Assembly (NCBI GenBank): GCA_963731665.1
Contig: CAVSWP010000008.1
Span: forward strand, 1-64,000
Length of the DNA stretch: 64,000 nucleotides
Direction of reading: 5' to 3'
Origin: Chersky-840 sp035604715
Lineage (GTDB): Bacteria; Actinomycetota; Acidimicrobiia; Acidimicrobiales; UBA8190
Shown: positions 49,613-58,514 of the stretch, one piece after another
Position numbering within the stretch: position 1 is the first letter of the stretch
Layout of the letters: the number at the start of each line of letters is the position of its first letter
The notes under the pieces: model-generated
Database searches by the model: none
Told to the model about the DNA's origin: nothing
Seen by the model: the letters and a program-made list of their open reading frames with translations, nothing else
Made by a program: the position numbers and the translations under genes

Positions 49613-51352
49613 TCAGTCGCCCGGGGGTGTGACGCGCAACCCGAGCTCGCGCAGCACCGGAGCGGAGAGCGCCTTGGGGGCCCCGGTCATGGGGTCGGTC
49701 CCCGACTGGGTCTTGGGATAGGCGATCACCTCGCGCAGGTTCTCCTCCCCCGACAAGATGGCGACGAACCGGTCCACGCCCACCGCGAACCCCCCGTGCG
49801 GAGGGGCGCCGTAGCGGAAGGCCCCCAACAGGAAGCCGAAGCGTGCCTCGGCCTCGTCGGGCGCGATGCCCAGGGCGTGAAAGACACGACGCTGGACGTC
49901 CTCGCGGTGGATTCGGATCGACCCCGACCCCAGCTCCGAGCCGTTGAGGACGAGGTCATAGGCCTGGGAGCGCACCCGGGCGGGATCGGACTCGAGCAGG
50001 TCGATGTCGTCGGGATGCGGCATGGTGAAGGGGTGGTGGGCGGCGCGCGGGTTGCCGTCGTCGTCGGTGCCGTCGAACAGGGGGAACTCGGTCACCCACA
50101 GAAAGCGGCGCTCTCCCTCGTACACCGGCGGGCGCCCGACGTCCAGGCGCAGTTGCCCGAGCACCTCGCAGGCCGTGCGCCACTCGTCGGCGACCACCAG
50201 CACCAGGTCTCCGGCCACCGCGCCGGTGCGCGCCACCAGCCCGGCGCGTTCGGCGTCGGACAGGACCTTTTCGAGCGGCGACGACAGCGCCACCGGTGCC
50301 TCGGAGGTGACCTTGAACCAGGCCAGGCCCTTGGCCCCGAGCTCCCGGGCCCGTTCCACCAGGGCGTCGAGCCGGTTCCGTCCAAGAGACGATCCCCCGA
50401 CGAGGCAGATGGCCTTCACCGACGGCGCCGCCAGAGCCCGCACCTCGGTGGCGGCGAAGACCTCCCCCAGGTCGACGAGCTCCATCCCGAAGCGCAGATC
50501 GGGCTTGTCCACACCGAAGCGGTCCATGGCCTCGTGCCACGTCATGGACGGGAAGTGCGATGGCCGCACGCCGACGGCCGCTTCGGTGGCGTCGGCGACC
50601 GCCTCGGTCACGGCCTCCTGGACGTCGGCCTCGGTCACGAACGACGCCTCGATGTCGAGCTGGGTGAACTCGAATTGGCGATCCGCTCGCAAGTCCTCGT
50701 CGCGCAGGCACCGGGCGATCTGGAAGTAGCGGTCCATGCCCCCCACCATGAGCAACTGCTTGGCGATCTGCGGGCTCTGGGGCAGCACGTAGAACTTGCC
50801 CCGGTTCAGTCGCGACGGGACGGCGAACTCCCGGGAGCCCTCGGGAGTCGGCGTCCACAACAACGGCGTCTCGACCTCGCAGAAGCCCTGGCGCACCATG
50901 GCCGCCCGCATGGCGCCCATGACGCGACCGCGCAGGCGGAGGTTGCGCTGCATGCGGGGCCGGCGCAGGTCCACGAAGCGGTAGTGCAGTCGCACCGACT
51001 CGTCGACCTCGGCCCGGTCGTCGACCGGGAAGGGGGGCGTCTCGGCCTCAGAGAGCACCTGGACGGCGCAGTCGGTCAGCTCGACCTCCCCCGTGGCCAG
51101 CTCGGGGTTGACGGTGCCCTCGGGCCGGGCCGAGACCGTGCCCTCGATGCGTAGGACCCACTCGCTGCGCACGCCCACCGACCCGTCGACGACGCACTGC
51201 ACGATGCCGCTGTGGTCCCGGAGGTCCAGGAACGAGAGATGCTCACCGTGCTCGCGCCGGCGCGCCACCCAGCCGCACACCGTCACGCGCGCCTCGAGCT
51301 GGGTGGGGCCGAGCTCGCCGCACAGATGGGTTCGCATCCCCGTGGCCGTCAT
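49613..51352 (-). CDS. aspS: Aspartyl-tRNA synthetase
   Basis: It charges tRNA with aspartate; whether it also charges tRNA-Asn cannot be read from sequence alone. The 579-residue bacterial-type protein has the OB-fold anticodon domain (VCGWVARRREHGEHLSFLDLRD), motif 2 CLRDEDLRADRQFEFTQLDIE, a GAD insertion, and motif 3 FAVGVDRFVAIL. The ATG at 51352 overlaps the hisS stop (ATGA). A second ATG at 51337 is possible. Confidence 0.96.
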   Translation of the reverse strand: MTATGMRTHLCGELGPTQLEARVTVCGWVARRREHGEHLSFLDLRDHSGIVQCVVDGSVGVRSEWVLRIEGTVSARPEGTVNPELATGEVELTDCAVQVLSEAETPPFPVDDRAEVDESVRLHYRFVDLRRPRMQRNLRLRGRVMGAMRAAMVRQGFCEVETPLLWTPTPEGSREFAVPSRLNRGKFYVLPQSPQIAKQLLMVGGMDRYFQIARCLRDEDLRADRQFEFTQLDIEASFVTEADVQEAVTEAVADATEAAVGVRPSHFPSMTWHEAMDRFGVDKPDLRFGMELVDLGEVFAATEVRALAAPSVKAICLVGGSSLGRNRLDALVERARELGAKGLAWFKVTSEAPVALSSPLEKVLSDAERAGLVARTGAVAGDLVLVVADEWRTACEVLGQLRLDVGRPPVYEGERRFLWVTEFPLFDGTDDDGNPRAAHHPFTMPHPDDIDLLESDPARVRSQAYDLVLNGSELGSGSIRIHREDVQRRVFHALGIAPDEAEARFGFLLGAFRYGAPPHGGFAVGVDRFVAILSGEENLREVIAYPKTQSGTDPMTGAPKALSAPVLRELGLRVTPPGD

Positions 51353-52638
51353 CGGTGTTCCTCGGTGTCCTTCTCCCGGTGCGCCGCCAGCCACGCGACG
51401 ACCGAGGCCCGGAGCACCGTTTCCTGGGGGCCCTCACCCCGCAGCGGCCTGACCGTCACCACCGCGCCGGCGACCTCCTCGGGCCCCACGATGAGCGCCA
51501 GCCGGGCACCGGAGCGGTCCGCCTGCTTGAGCTGGGCCTTGAGCGAGCGCCCATCGTAGGCGCGCACCGCCCCCAGGCCGGCCCGGCGCAGCTCGGCGCA
51601 CAGGTCGCGCGCCTCGGCCCCCCCGGTGACGTCGACGACAAAGGCGTCGGGCAGGGGTGGGTCCGAGGCGAACACCCCTTCGGCGTCGCACGCCAGCAGC
51701 AGCCGCTCGATGCCGATGCCGAACCCGATGCCCGGCGTGGGTGGCCCCCCGAGGGCCTCGACCAGGCCGTCGTAGCGACCCCCGCCGCCGATGGCGTTCT
51801 GCGCCGACGTCAGTGACGTGGCCGAGAACTCGAAGGTGGTGCGGGTGTAGTAGTCCAGCCCCCGCACCAGGCGGGGCTCGAGGCGGTGCTCGATGCCCAG
51901 GGCGTCGAGGCCGGCGCGCACGCGCGCGAGGTGGGCGGCGCACGCCTCGTCGAGGAAGTCGGTGATCCGGGGGGCGGCCTCGGTCACCGCCCGGCACTGG
52001 GGACGCTTGCAGTCGAGCACCCGCAAGGGGTTGGCCCGGTAGCGCTCCCGGTGTTCGTCACAGAGCTCGGAGGCGTGCTCGTCGAGGTAGGCCACCAGCG
52101 CGGCGACGTAGTGCCCTCGGCACTGCGCACATCCCATGGAGTTCACCGCCAGGTCCACCCGGGCGAGCCCCAACCAGTCGTAGAACTCGGCGGCCAGCGC
52201 CACCACCTCCACGTCGACATCGGGGTCGTCGGTGCCCAGCACCTCCACCCCCAGCTGGTGGTGCTGCTTGTAGCGGCCGGCCTGGGGGCGCTCGTAGCGG
52301 AAGGCGGGCGTGACGTACCACGCCTTCCAGGGAACCGGGGGGTGGTGCTGGACGAAGGCCCGCACCACCGACGCCGTGCCCTCGGGGCGCAGCGCCACCT
52401 GCCGCCCGCCGCGGTCGGCGAACTCGTACATCTCCTTGCGCACGACGTCGCTGTCGTCCCCGATGCCGCGCCGGAAGAGCTGGGCGTCTTCGAACATGGG
52501 GCTCACCACCAGTCCGAAGCCGGCCAGCTGGGCCCGTCGGGCGAACTCCGCCACGAGCCGTTCCCAGCGGGCCGACTCGGGCCACAGCACGTCGTGGGTA
52601 CCTGCGGGGGCGCGCAGCGGCGCCGAGTCCTCGGCCAC
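51349..52638 (-). CDS. hisS: Histidyl-tRNA synthetase
   Basis: It charges tRNA-His. The 429-residue class II enzyme has PAGTHDVLWPES (motif 1 region), FRYERPQAGRYKQHHQLGVEVLG (motif 2, read here as RYERPQAGRYKQ), the histidine motif LVRGLDYYTRTTFEF, and motif 3 GFGIGIERLLL, then an anticodon-binding domain. The sequence C-x2-C-x24-C around CAQCRGHY may bind metal. It starts 7 bp after relA and is coupled to aspS. Confidence 0.96.
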   Translation of the reverse strand: MAEDSAPLRAPAGTHDVLWPESARWERLVAEFARRAQLAGFGLVVSPMFEDAQLFRRGIGDDSDVVRKEMYEFADRGGRQVALRPEGTASVVRAFVQHHPPVPWKAWYVTPAFRYERPQAGRYKQHHQLGVEVLGTDDPDVDVEVVALAAEFYDWLGLARVDLAVNSMGCAQCRGHYVAALVAYLDEHASELCDEHRERYRANPLRVLDCKRPQCRAVTEAAPRITDFLDEACAAHLARVRAGLDALGIEHRLEPRLVRGLDYYTRTTFEFSATSLTSAQNAIGGGGRYDGLVEALGGPPTPGIGFGIGIERLLLACDAEGVFASDPPLPDAFVVDVTGGAEARDLCAELRRAGLGAVRAYDGRSLKAQLKQADRSGARLALIVGPEEVAGAVVTVRPLRGEGPQETVLRASVVAWLAAHREKDTEEHR

Positions 52639-52645
52639 CGGGTGC

Positions 52646-54889
52646 TCAGTACTTCCGGCCGGGAAGGGTCCGGAAGGCGTCGAACACGCCGTCGAGGTGC
52701 TTGAGGGAGCTGATGAGCGACTCCAGATGACCGGGGTCGGCCAGCTCCACGTCGAAGTTCATCCGGCTCACCCGGTCCGGGGCGGTCTGCGACGACGACG
52801 ACACGATGTTCAGATGATGCTCGGACACCACCCGGGTCACGTCCGAGAGCAGGCGAGAGCGGTCGAAGGCGAGCACCTCGATGGAGGCCACGAACACGGT
52901 GGTCCCCTCGCGGTCCCACTCCACCTCGATCAGCCGTTCGTGTCCCGCCGCGGCCAGGGCGGTGGCGTTGGCGCAGTCGGCCCGGTGCACGCTCACGCCC
53001 CGACCCCGGGTGACGAAGCCCACGATCTGGTCACCGGGCACCGGAGTGCAGCAACGCGACAAGCGCACCATGACGTCGTCGAGGCCCTCGACGTAGACGC
53101 CCACCGGCGATCCCCGCCGGGTCCGGGTGCGCAGCCCGGGGCCCACGGTGGTGGGGAGCTGCTCCTCGCCTCCCCCGCCGCGCAGGTCACGGGCCAGGCG
53201 CTGGGCCACCGACCGGGCCGAGACGTGGCCGTCGCCGATCGAGGCGTGCAGGGAATCGAGGTCCACGTAGTTCATGGCGGCGGCCAGGCGCTCGAGGGCG
53301 TTCGAGGCGGCCAGCTTCTGCACCGGGAGACCCTCGCGGCGTAACGCCTTGATGAGCTCCTCACGGCCGGTCTCCATGGCGTCTTCTCGCCGCTCGCGCG
53401 AGAACCACTGCCGGATCTTGTTGCGGGCCCGGGGTGAGGCCACGATCTGCAACCAGTCGCGCGACGGCCCGGCCGAAGGGACCTTGGAGGTGATGATCTC
53501 GATGGTGTCGGCGGACTGCAGGGGGGTGTCGAGGGGGACCAGGCGCCCGTTCACCTTGGCCCCGATGCACCGGTGGCCGACCTCGGTGTGGATGGAGTAG
53601 GCGAAGTCGATGGGCGTCGACCCCGCCGCCAGGGCGATGACCTTGCCCTTGGGGGTGAACACGTAGACCTCGTCCTGCTCCAGGTCGAGCTTCAGGGTCT
53701 CGAGGAACTCCAGGGGGTCGATGGTCTCTTGCTGCCAGTCCACGATGCGCTGGAGCCAGGCCATCTCCGCCGTGGTGGCCGCCGCGCCGTCTTTGGAGTG
53801 CTCCTTGTACCCCCAGTGCGCGGCGATGCCGTACTCGGCGCGACGATGCATCTCGCCCGTGCGGATCTGCACCTCGATGGGCTTGCCCTCGAGCCCGATC
53901 ACGGTGGTGTGCAGCGACTGGTAGAGGTTGAACTTCGGGCTGTTGATGTAGTCCTTGAACCGGCCCTGGACCGGGCTCCAGATGGCGTGGATCGAACCCA
54001 GCGCGGCCCAACAGTCCTTTTCGGACTCGACGATCACGCGCAGCCCCACGAGGTCGTGGATTTCGGCGAACTCTTTGCCGCGCACCACCATCTTCTCGTA
54101 GATGCTCCACAGGTGCTTGGGCCGACCCGTCACGTCGGCCTTGACCCCCGAGGCGCCCAGTCGCTGGCGCACCGCCACCAGGACCCGGGCCAGGTACTCG
54201 TCTCGCTCGGGGGCGCGCGTGGCCACCATCTGCTCGATCTCGGCGTAGCGCTTGGGGTGCAAGGTGGCGAAAGCCAGGTCCTCGAGCTGCCACTTGAGCT
54301 CCTGGATCCCGAGGCGATGCGCCAACGGCGCGTAGATGTCGAGGGTCTCCTGGGCGGTGCGCCGCTGCTTCCACTCCGGCATCACCGCCACCGTCCGCAT
54401 GTTGTGGAGACGGTCGGCGAGCTTGATGACGAGCACCCGCCAGTCGTTGGCCATGGCCACGAGCATCTTGCGCACCGTGGCCGCCTGCTGGGCTTCCTTG
54501 GAATCGAACTGCAGGCGGTCGAGCTTGGTGACCCCGTCCACGATGGCGCCAACCTCGGGCCCGAAGTCCTCGTTGACGAGCTCGAGGGTCAGCCCGGTGT
54601 CCTCCACGGCGTCGTGCAGCAGGGCGGCGGCCACCGAGCGGGCATCGAGGCCCAGATCGGCGACGATGGTGGCCACCGCCACCGGGTGGGTGATGTAGGG
54701 CTCCCCCGTCTGGCGCAGCTGGCCCAGGTGCGACTGTTCGGCGACCTTGCCGGCCCGGACGATCAGCTTGCGGTCGGCGGCGCCGGCGCGCGGCCGCCGG
54801 GCGTCGTAGGCCGCCAGCACCCCCCCCACCAGGTCGTCGAGCATCGCCGGCCGGCGGAAAGGGGCAGCCAGGCGCTCGACGGTGACCAC
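52646..54889 (-). CDS. relA: Bifunctional (p)ppGpp synthetase/hydrolase
   Basis: It makes and degrades the stringent-response alarmone. The 747-residue Rel has the HD hydrolase domain (THPVAVATIVADLGLD, LLHDAVEDTG, at about residues 45-200). The synthetase domain follows (EIHDLVGLRVIV, LYQSLHTTVIGLEG, IEVQIRTGEMH, about 245-360), then TGS (about 395-455), a zinc-finger/helical region with RCCTPVPGDQIVG, and an ACT domain. Key residues of both activities are present, so it is the long actinobacterial Rel. The GTG at 54889 is 6 nt after TACGGT; ATG 54844 is an alternative start. Confidence 0.96.
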   Translation of the reverse strand: MVTVERLAAPFRRPAMLDDLVGGVLAAYDARRPRAGAADRKLIVRAGKVAEQSHLGQLRQTGEPYITHPVAVATIVADLGLDARSVAAALLHDAVEDTGLTLELVNEDFGPEVGAIVDGVTKLDRLQFDSKEAQQAATVRKMLVAMANDWRVLVIKLADRLHNMRTVAVMPEWKQRRTAQETLDIYAPLAHRLGIQELKWQLEDLAFATLHPKRYAEIEQMVATRAPERDEYLARVLVAVRQRLGASGVKADVTGRPKHLWSIYEKMVVRGKEFAEIHDLVGLRVIVESEKDCWAALGSIHAIWSPVQGRFKDYINSPKFNLYQSLHTTVIGLEGKPIEVQIRTGEMHRRAEYGIAAHWGYKEHSKDGAAATTAEMAWLQRIVDWQQETIDPLEFLETLKLDLEQDEVYVFTPKGKVIALAAGSTPIDFAYSIHTEVGHRCIGAKVNGRLVPLDTPLQSADTIEIITSKVPSAGPSRDWLQIVASPRARNKIRQWFSRERREDAMETGREELIKALRREGLPVQKLAASNALERLAAAMNYVDLDSLHASIGDGHVSARSVAQRLARDLRGGGGEEQLPTTVGPGLRTRTRRGSPVGVYVEGLDDVMVRLSRCCTPVPGDQIVGFVTRGRGVSVHRADCANATALAAAGHERLIEVEWDREGTTVFVASIEVLAFDRSRLLSDVTRVVSEHHLNIVSSSSQTAPDRVSRMNFDVELADPGHLESLISSLKHLDGVFDAFRTLPGRKY

Positions 54890-54893
54890 CTAC

Positions 54894-56375
54894 TCACCGT
54901 ACCTGTCCAAAACCACAACAGGGCATCCTGGCGCGCCGGCCCGGCACGGCCGACGCAGGCGCCCTGCGCGCTAGCGGCGCCGGCCGCCTTTCTTCGAGCC
55001 CTTGCCCTTGCGGGGGCGGGGGCGGGCGCCCCGTCGCCGAGGACCCGCTGCGCGCCCCCGAGGACCCGCTGCGCGCCGGGCCCGATGACCCACTGCGGGG
55101 CGCCCGGGCGGCGCCGTTGGACCCGCTGCGCGCTGGAGCGCCGGGGGTGGCGGCGTCCTCCTCGTCGAAGTCCTCGTCGTCGTCGACCGGCTCGGCCTGG
55201 CGCGTGGCGGCACCGGGGCGCAGCACGCCCGTCTGGCGACGGGCGGCGGCGGCGCGCCCGGCACTGCCCGAACCGCCCCGGGCTCCGCCGGGCGACCCGG
55301 CCTGGGACAGCACGGCGGCCTGGCGCGGGGTGAGCAGCAGGCCCGCCCCTTCGCTCCGGCTCTCGAGCTTGCGCCGGATGTTGATGTAGCGCACCTCGCG
55401 CTCTTTGAACCTGGCCAGCACCGGTGAGGCGATGAAGATCGACGAGTAGGCCCCCGAGGTGAGGCCGATGACGAGGGCCAGGCCGAAGTACTGCAGCGTG
55501 GTCGCCCCCAGGAGCTGGGCGCCGATGACGAGCACCGCCAGCACCGGCAGGATGGCCACCAGCGAGGTGTTGATGGAGCGGGCCAGGGTCTGGTTCATCG
55601 AGAGGTTGACGATGTCGGTGTACGTCAGCCGGCCGGTGCCGAACTGGCCCCGGCTGTTCTCCTTGACACGGTCGAACACCACCACGGTGTCATAGAGCGA
55701 ATACCCCAGGATGGTGAGCAAGGCGATGACCGTGTCCGGGGTGACCTGGAAGCCGGCCAGTGAGTACACCCCGGCCGTCACCAGAAGGTCGTGGATCACG
55801 GCGATCAGGGCCGCCATGGCCATCTTCCACTCGAAACGGAACGAGATATAGGTCACCACCACGATGAAGAAGACCAGGACGGCGATGATCGCCTTCTGAC
55901 TGATCTGACTGCCCCACGTGGGCCCGACGTCGGTCAGCGAGACCTTGTTCGGTGAGATGTGTCCGATGCGGGCCACCGCGTTGGTGACCGCCGTCTTGTT
56001 GGCGACTTGCTGGGCGGCCGACTCCTTGGTCAGGTCGGCTTGGACCTGCACGGTGGCGGCGGAGCCCTGGCCGAGGACCTGCACCGTGGCCCCGGGCACC
56101 CCGGCGTTGGCCACGGCCGTCTGGACCTGGCTCACGCTGGCGCCGTGGGCGGGCACCTCCCAGGAGGTGCCCCCCTTGAAGTCGATGCCCCAGTTGAAGC
56201 CCCGGACCCCGAACGACACCAGGCCGGCCACGATGATGAGCCCCGACAGCGCGTACCACCACCGGCGGCGACCCACGAAGTCGAACTTGGTCTCCCCCCG
56301 GTACACCCGCACGAAGGCGTTGGGGCGCTTGACGCTCACGGGCCCGTCGTCGATGGCCAACTCGGTCGTGGTCAT
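54894..56375 (-). CDS. secF: Protein-export membrane protein SecF, with a suspect C-terminal tail
   Basis: SecF works with SecD and SecYEG to pull secreted proteins across the membrane. The 493-residue frame has six helices, the first periplasmic signature FNWGIDFKGGTSWEV, and SLYDTVVVFDRVKEN with TLARSINTSL. After about residue 330 comes a long low-complexity Ser/Gly/Arg/Ala tail. The reading frame ends at 54894 in CCGFGQVR, but another frame ends at 54971 in the more natural RKGKGSKKGGRRR. A one- or two-base slip in the G/C-rich runs near 55030-55100 is likely. The ATG overlaps the secD stop. Confidence 0.9.
   Translation of the reverse strand: MTTTELAIDDGPVSVKRPNAFVRVYRGETKFDFVGRRRWWYALSGLIIVAGLVSFGVRGFNWGIDFKGGTSWEVPAHGASVSQVQTAVANAGVPGATVQVLGQGSAATVQVQADLTKESAAQQVANKTAVTNAVARIGHISPNKVSLTDVGPTWGSQISQKAIIAVLVFFIVVVTYISFRFEWKMAMAALIAVIHDLLVTAGVYSLAGFQVTPDTVIALLTILGYSLYDTVVVFDRVKENSRGQFGTGRLTYTDIVNLSMNQTLARSINTSLVAILPVLAVLVIGAQLLGATTLQYFGLALVIGLTSGAYSSIFIASPVLARFKEREVRYINIRRKLESRSEGAGLLLTPRQAAVLSQAGSPGGARGGSGSAGRAAAARRQTGVLRPGAATRQAEPVDDDEDFDEEDAATPGAPARSGSNGAARAPRSGSSGPARSGSSGARSGSSATGRPPPPPQGQGLEERRPAPLARRAPASAVPGRRARMPCCGFGQVR
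54896..54901 (-). promoter_or_regulatory. -10 box (TACGGT) of relA
   Basis: TACGGT on the minus strand lies 6 nt before the relA GTG, inside the very end of secF. relA can therefore be transcribed separately from the sec genes. Confidence 0.55.
54971..55100 (-). other. Alternative-frame end of secF (basic Lys/Arg/Gly tail)
   Basis: In the minus-strand frame stopping at 54971-54973 the translation ends RPRKGKGSKKGGRRR, a basic tail that looks like a protein end. The present secF frame instead reads a run of prolines here and goes on for 26 more codons. It marks either a frameshift in secF or a sequencing slip in GGGGGCGGGGGC-type runs. Confidence 0.5.
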
Positions 56376-57883
56376 ACCGGCGTCTCGCTCCCCAGGGCCA
56401 GGCCCCGCGCCACGCCGATGAACCGGGCCCCGGTGATCCGGGCACTTCGACCCAAGAGGATGACGAGGGGGCGGGTGAAGAAGAAGGTGGTGAACACGTC
56501 GAGCAAGGTGGACAGCCCGAGGAAGAAGGCGAAGCCCCGCACCGTGCCCACGGCCAGGAGGTAGAGCACCACGGCGGCGGCCAGTGACACCAGGTCGGCG
56601 GCCAGGACCGTCCGGAACGCCCCCTGGAAGCTGCGGTCGACGCTCGTGCGCACCGACCTCCCGGAGCGGGCCTCATCTTTCAGTCGTTCGAAGTACACGA
56701 TGTAGGAGTCCACGGTGATCCCCACCGACACGATGACGCCGGTGACACCGGACAGGTCCAGCGTCAGGTTCAACGCCGAATGGCTGAGCGCCGACACGAT
56801 GGCCCACAACAGGGCGGCCGTGGTCATCAGACCGGCCACCACCACGATCCCCAGCACCCGGTAGTACAAGATGGTGTACAGCAGGACCAGGATCAGTCCC
56901 CCGATGCCCGCCAACAGCCCGGCCTTGAGCGACGACTTCCCGAGCGTGGGCGACACCGTCTCGCGCGTGAGGGGGTTGAGGCGCACGGGGAGCGAGCCGT
57001 AATTGAGCTCGAGGGCCAGGGTCTTCGCCGTGGCCTGGGTGAAGCTCCCGCTGATCTCGCCCTTACCGTCGAACGACGTGAAGGTGGCCTGTTGGGGCTG
57101 GATCAACGGCGCCGACTCGACCAGGCCGTCGAGGTCGATGGCCACGTACTGGTGGAAGTTCTCCTGGGCCACGGTGTCCCACGGCGTCACCGCCTTGAGG
57201 GTGTAGCTCACCGCCCAGGCGCTGATCGAGGTGTCGAACACCGCCGAGGCCGACGCCACCGCGCTGCCGGGCAGCTGTGACGGGCCCAGGACGAAGCGGG
57301 GGTACTGCTGACCTCCCGACAGCGGGTCGGCCTTGAGCAGGACGGTGTGCTTGGGGTTGTCATCGGCGGGGGTGGTGGAGGGATAGGACGCAAAGGCCGG
57401 ATTGGGGGGGATGTTGTTGGCGGGCTGGCCGGAGGTGGTGTTCACCGCCAGCGACGACGCCGTCGTGGCGTACTCGCCGCACGCGGGCAGCGGGCCCGAC
57501 GGCGGGGACTTGCCCTTGGCCGGCGGGGTGTAGGACGGCGCCCCGCACAGCACGGGCCTGAAGTAGAGCTGGGCGGTGGAGCCGATGAGCTTGATGAGCG
57601 CCCCGGGGTCCTTCACGCCGGGGAACTGCACCACCACGTTGCCGCCCTGAGAGTCCACCGTGGCCCCCGACACCCCCGCCCCGTCGATGCGGTTGCGGAT
57701 GACGTTCACCGTCGTGTCCATCTCGCCGCTGGAGATGGTGCGCGCCGGTTTGTAGACCACCTCGGAGCCCCCGGCCAGGTCCAGACCGAGCTTGGGCGTC
57801 CACCCCGCCCCGAGCGTGGCGGCGAACACCACGATCGTGATGGCCACCGTCGCCACCAAGCTGATGACCAGCGACCGCTTCAT
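56372..57883 (-). CDS. secD: Protein-export membrane protein SecD
   Basis: SecD is the proton-driven partner of SecF in the Sec translocon. The 503-residue protein has an N-terminal helix, LGLDLAGGSEVVYK, a large periplasmic P1 domain with a Pro/Ser-rich insertion (GKSPPSGPLPACGEY), NYGSLPVRL, and the C-terminal helices with GVIVSVGITVDSYIVYFERLKDE. The motif TGVIVSVG with GxxVDxYIVYFER is typical of actinobacterial SecD. It overlaps both yajC and secF by 4 bp (ATGA). Confidence 0.95.
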   Translation of the reverse strand: MKRSLVISLVATVAITIVVFAATLGAGWTPKLGLDLAGGSEVVYKPARTISSGEMDTTVNVIRNRIDGAGVSGATVDSQGGNVVVQFPGVKDPGALIKLIGSTAQLYFRPVLCGAPSYTPPAKGKSPPSGPLPACGEYATTASSLAVNTTSGQPANNIPPNPAFASYPSTTPADDNPKHTVLLKADPLSGGQQYPRFVLGPSQLPGSAVASASAVFDTSISAWAVSYTLKAVTPWDTVAQENFHQYVAIDLDGLVESAPLIQPQQATFTSFDGKGEISGSFTQATAKTLALELNYGSLPVRLNPLTRETVSPTLGKSSLKAGLLAGIGGLILVLLYTILYYRVLGIVVVAGLMTTAALLWAIVSALSHSALNLTLDLSGVTGVIVSVGITVDSYIVYFERLKDEARSGRSVRTSVDRSFQGAFRTVLAADLVSLAAAVVLYLLAVGTVRGFAFFLGLSTLLDVFTTFFFTRPLVILLGRSARITGARFIGVARGLALGSETPV

Positions 57884-58428
57884 GTCTCGTGGTCCTCGGT
57901 CCCGTCGGGCTCGGTCGTCTCCTCGTGCTGGTCGGTGGCGTCGTCCTTGGCGTCGGGGTTGTGGTCGGCCGACTCACCGTGGTCGTCGTCCTCGGCGGTG
58001 GCGTCGTGTTCGTGCTCGTCGTCGGCGTGGTCGTGCTCGTACTCGTGATAGGCGCCGTGGGCCTCGTCCTCGTCGTGCTCGTCCCAGCTCGGTGGGTCTC
58101 CGGGGGGGTCGTTGAGCCGCCGGGCGATGGTCGAGCGCAGCACGGTGATGCGGGTACCGGGAGCGGTCTCCAGGGTCACCCGGTCGGACTCCACGTCGAG
58201 GACGGTGCCGAAGATGCCCGCCCCGGTGAGGACCTCGTCACCGACCGAGATCTCCAGGAGCGTGTCTCGCTGGCGGCGCGCCGCCTGGGCCCGGGGGCGC
58301 AAGAAGAAGACGTAGGCCACCCCGAAGATCAGGATCAACGGCAGCAACGACGCCAGGGCGTTGGTGGAGGAGGTCTTCGTCGAGCTCGAGGCGGCCAGGA
58401 AGGACACGACGGCGTTGACGTTGAGCAT
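57880..58428 (-). CDS. yajC: Preprotein translocase subunit YajC with His/acid-rich tail
   Basis: YajC is a small accessory subunit of SecDF. Residues 1-110 are typical: one helix (ASLLPLILIFGVAYVFFL), RPRAQAARRQ, then SVGDEVLTGAGIFGTV and a beta-rich end. The protein then runs to 182 residues with a tail of about 70 residues made almost only of Asp, Glu, His, Ala and Thr, including 11 histidines. Ordinary YajC proteins stop near 85-120 residues. The tail should face the cytosol and could bind metal. The ATG at 58428 lacks a clear ribosome-binding site; TAACAT at 58469-58474 may be the -10. Confidence 0.9.
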   Translation of the reverse strand: MLNVNAVVSFLAASSSTKTSSTNALASLLPLILIFGVAYVFFLRPRAQAARRQRDTLLEISVGDEVLTGAGIFGTVLDVESDRVTLETAPGTRITVLRSTIARRLNDPPGDPPSWDEHDEDEAHGAYHEYEHDHADDEHEHDATAEDDDHGESADHNPDAKDDATDQHEETTEPDGTEDHET

Positions 58429-58514
58429 GGTGAGTGGAATGGCGGGCTCCGGTTTTGAGAACGGCCGATGTTACTCCAGGCCTGCCCACCGGCCTCGGCG
58501 GGCGATCGCCGCCC

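Noticed and set aside
52646..54889. Long plus-strand frame (to about 55333) opposite relA
   Set aside because: It is antisense to a gene with intact HD, synthetase, TGS and ACT domains, and its composition is that of a shadow frame.
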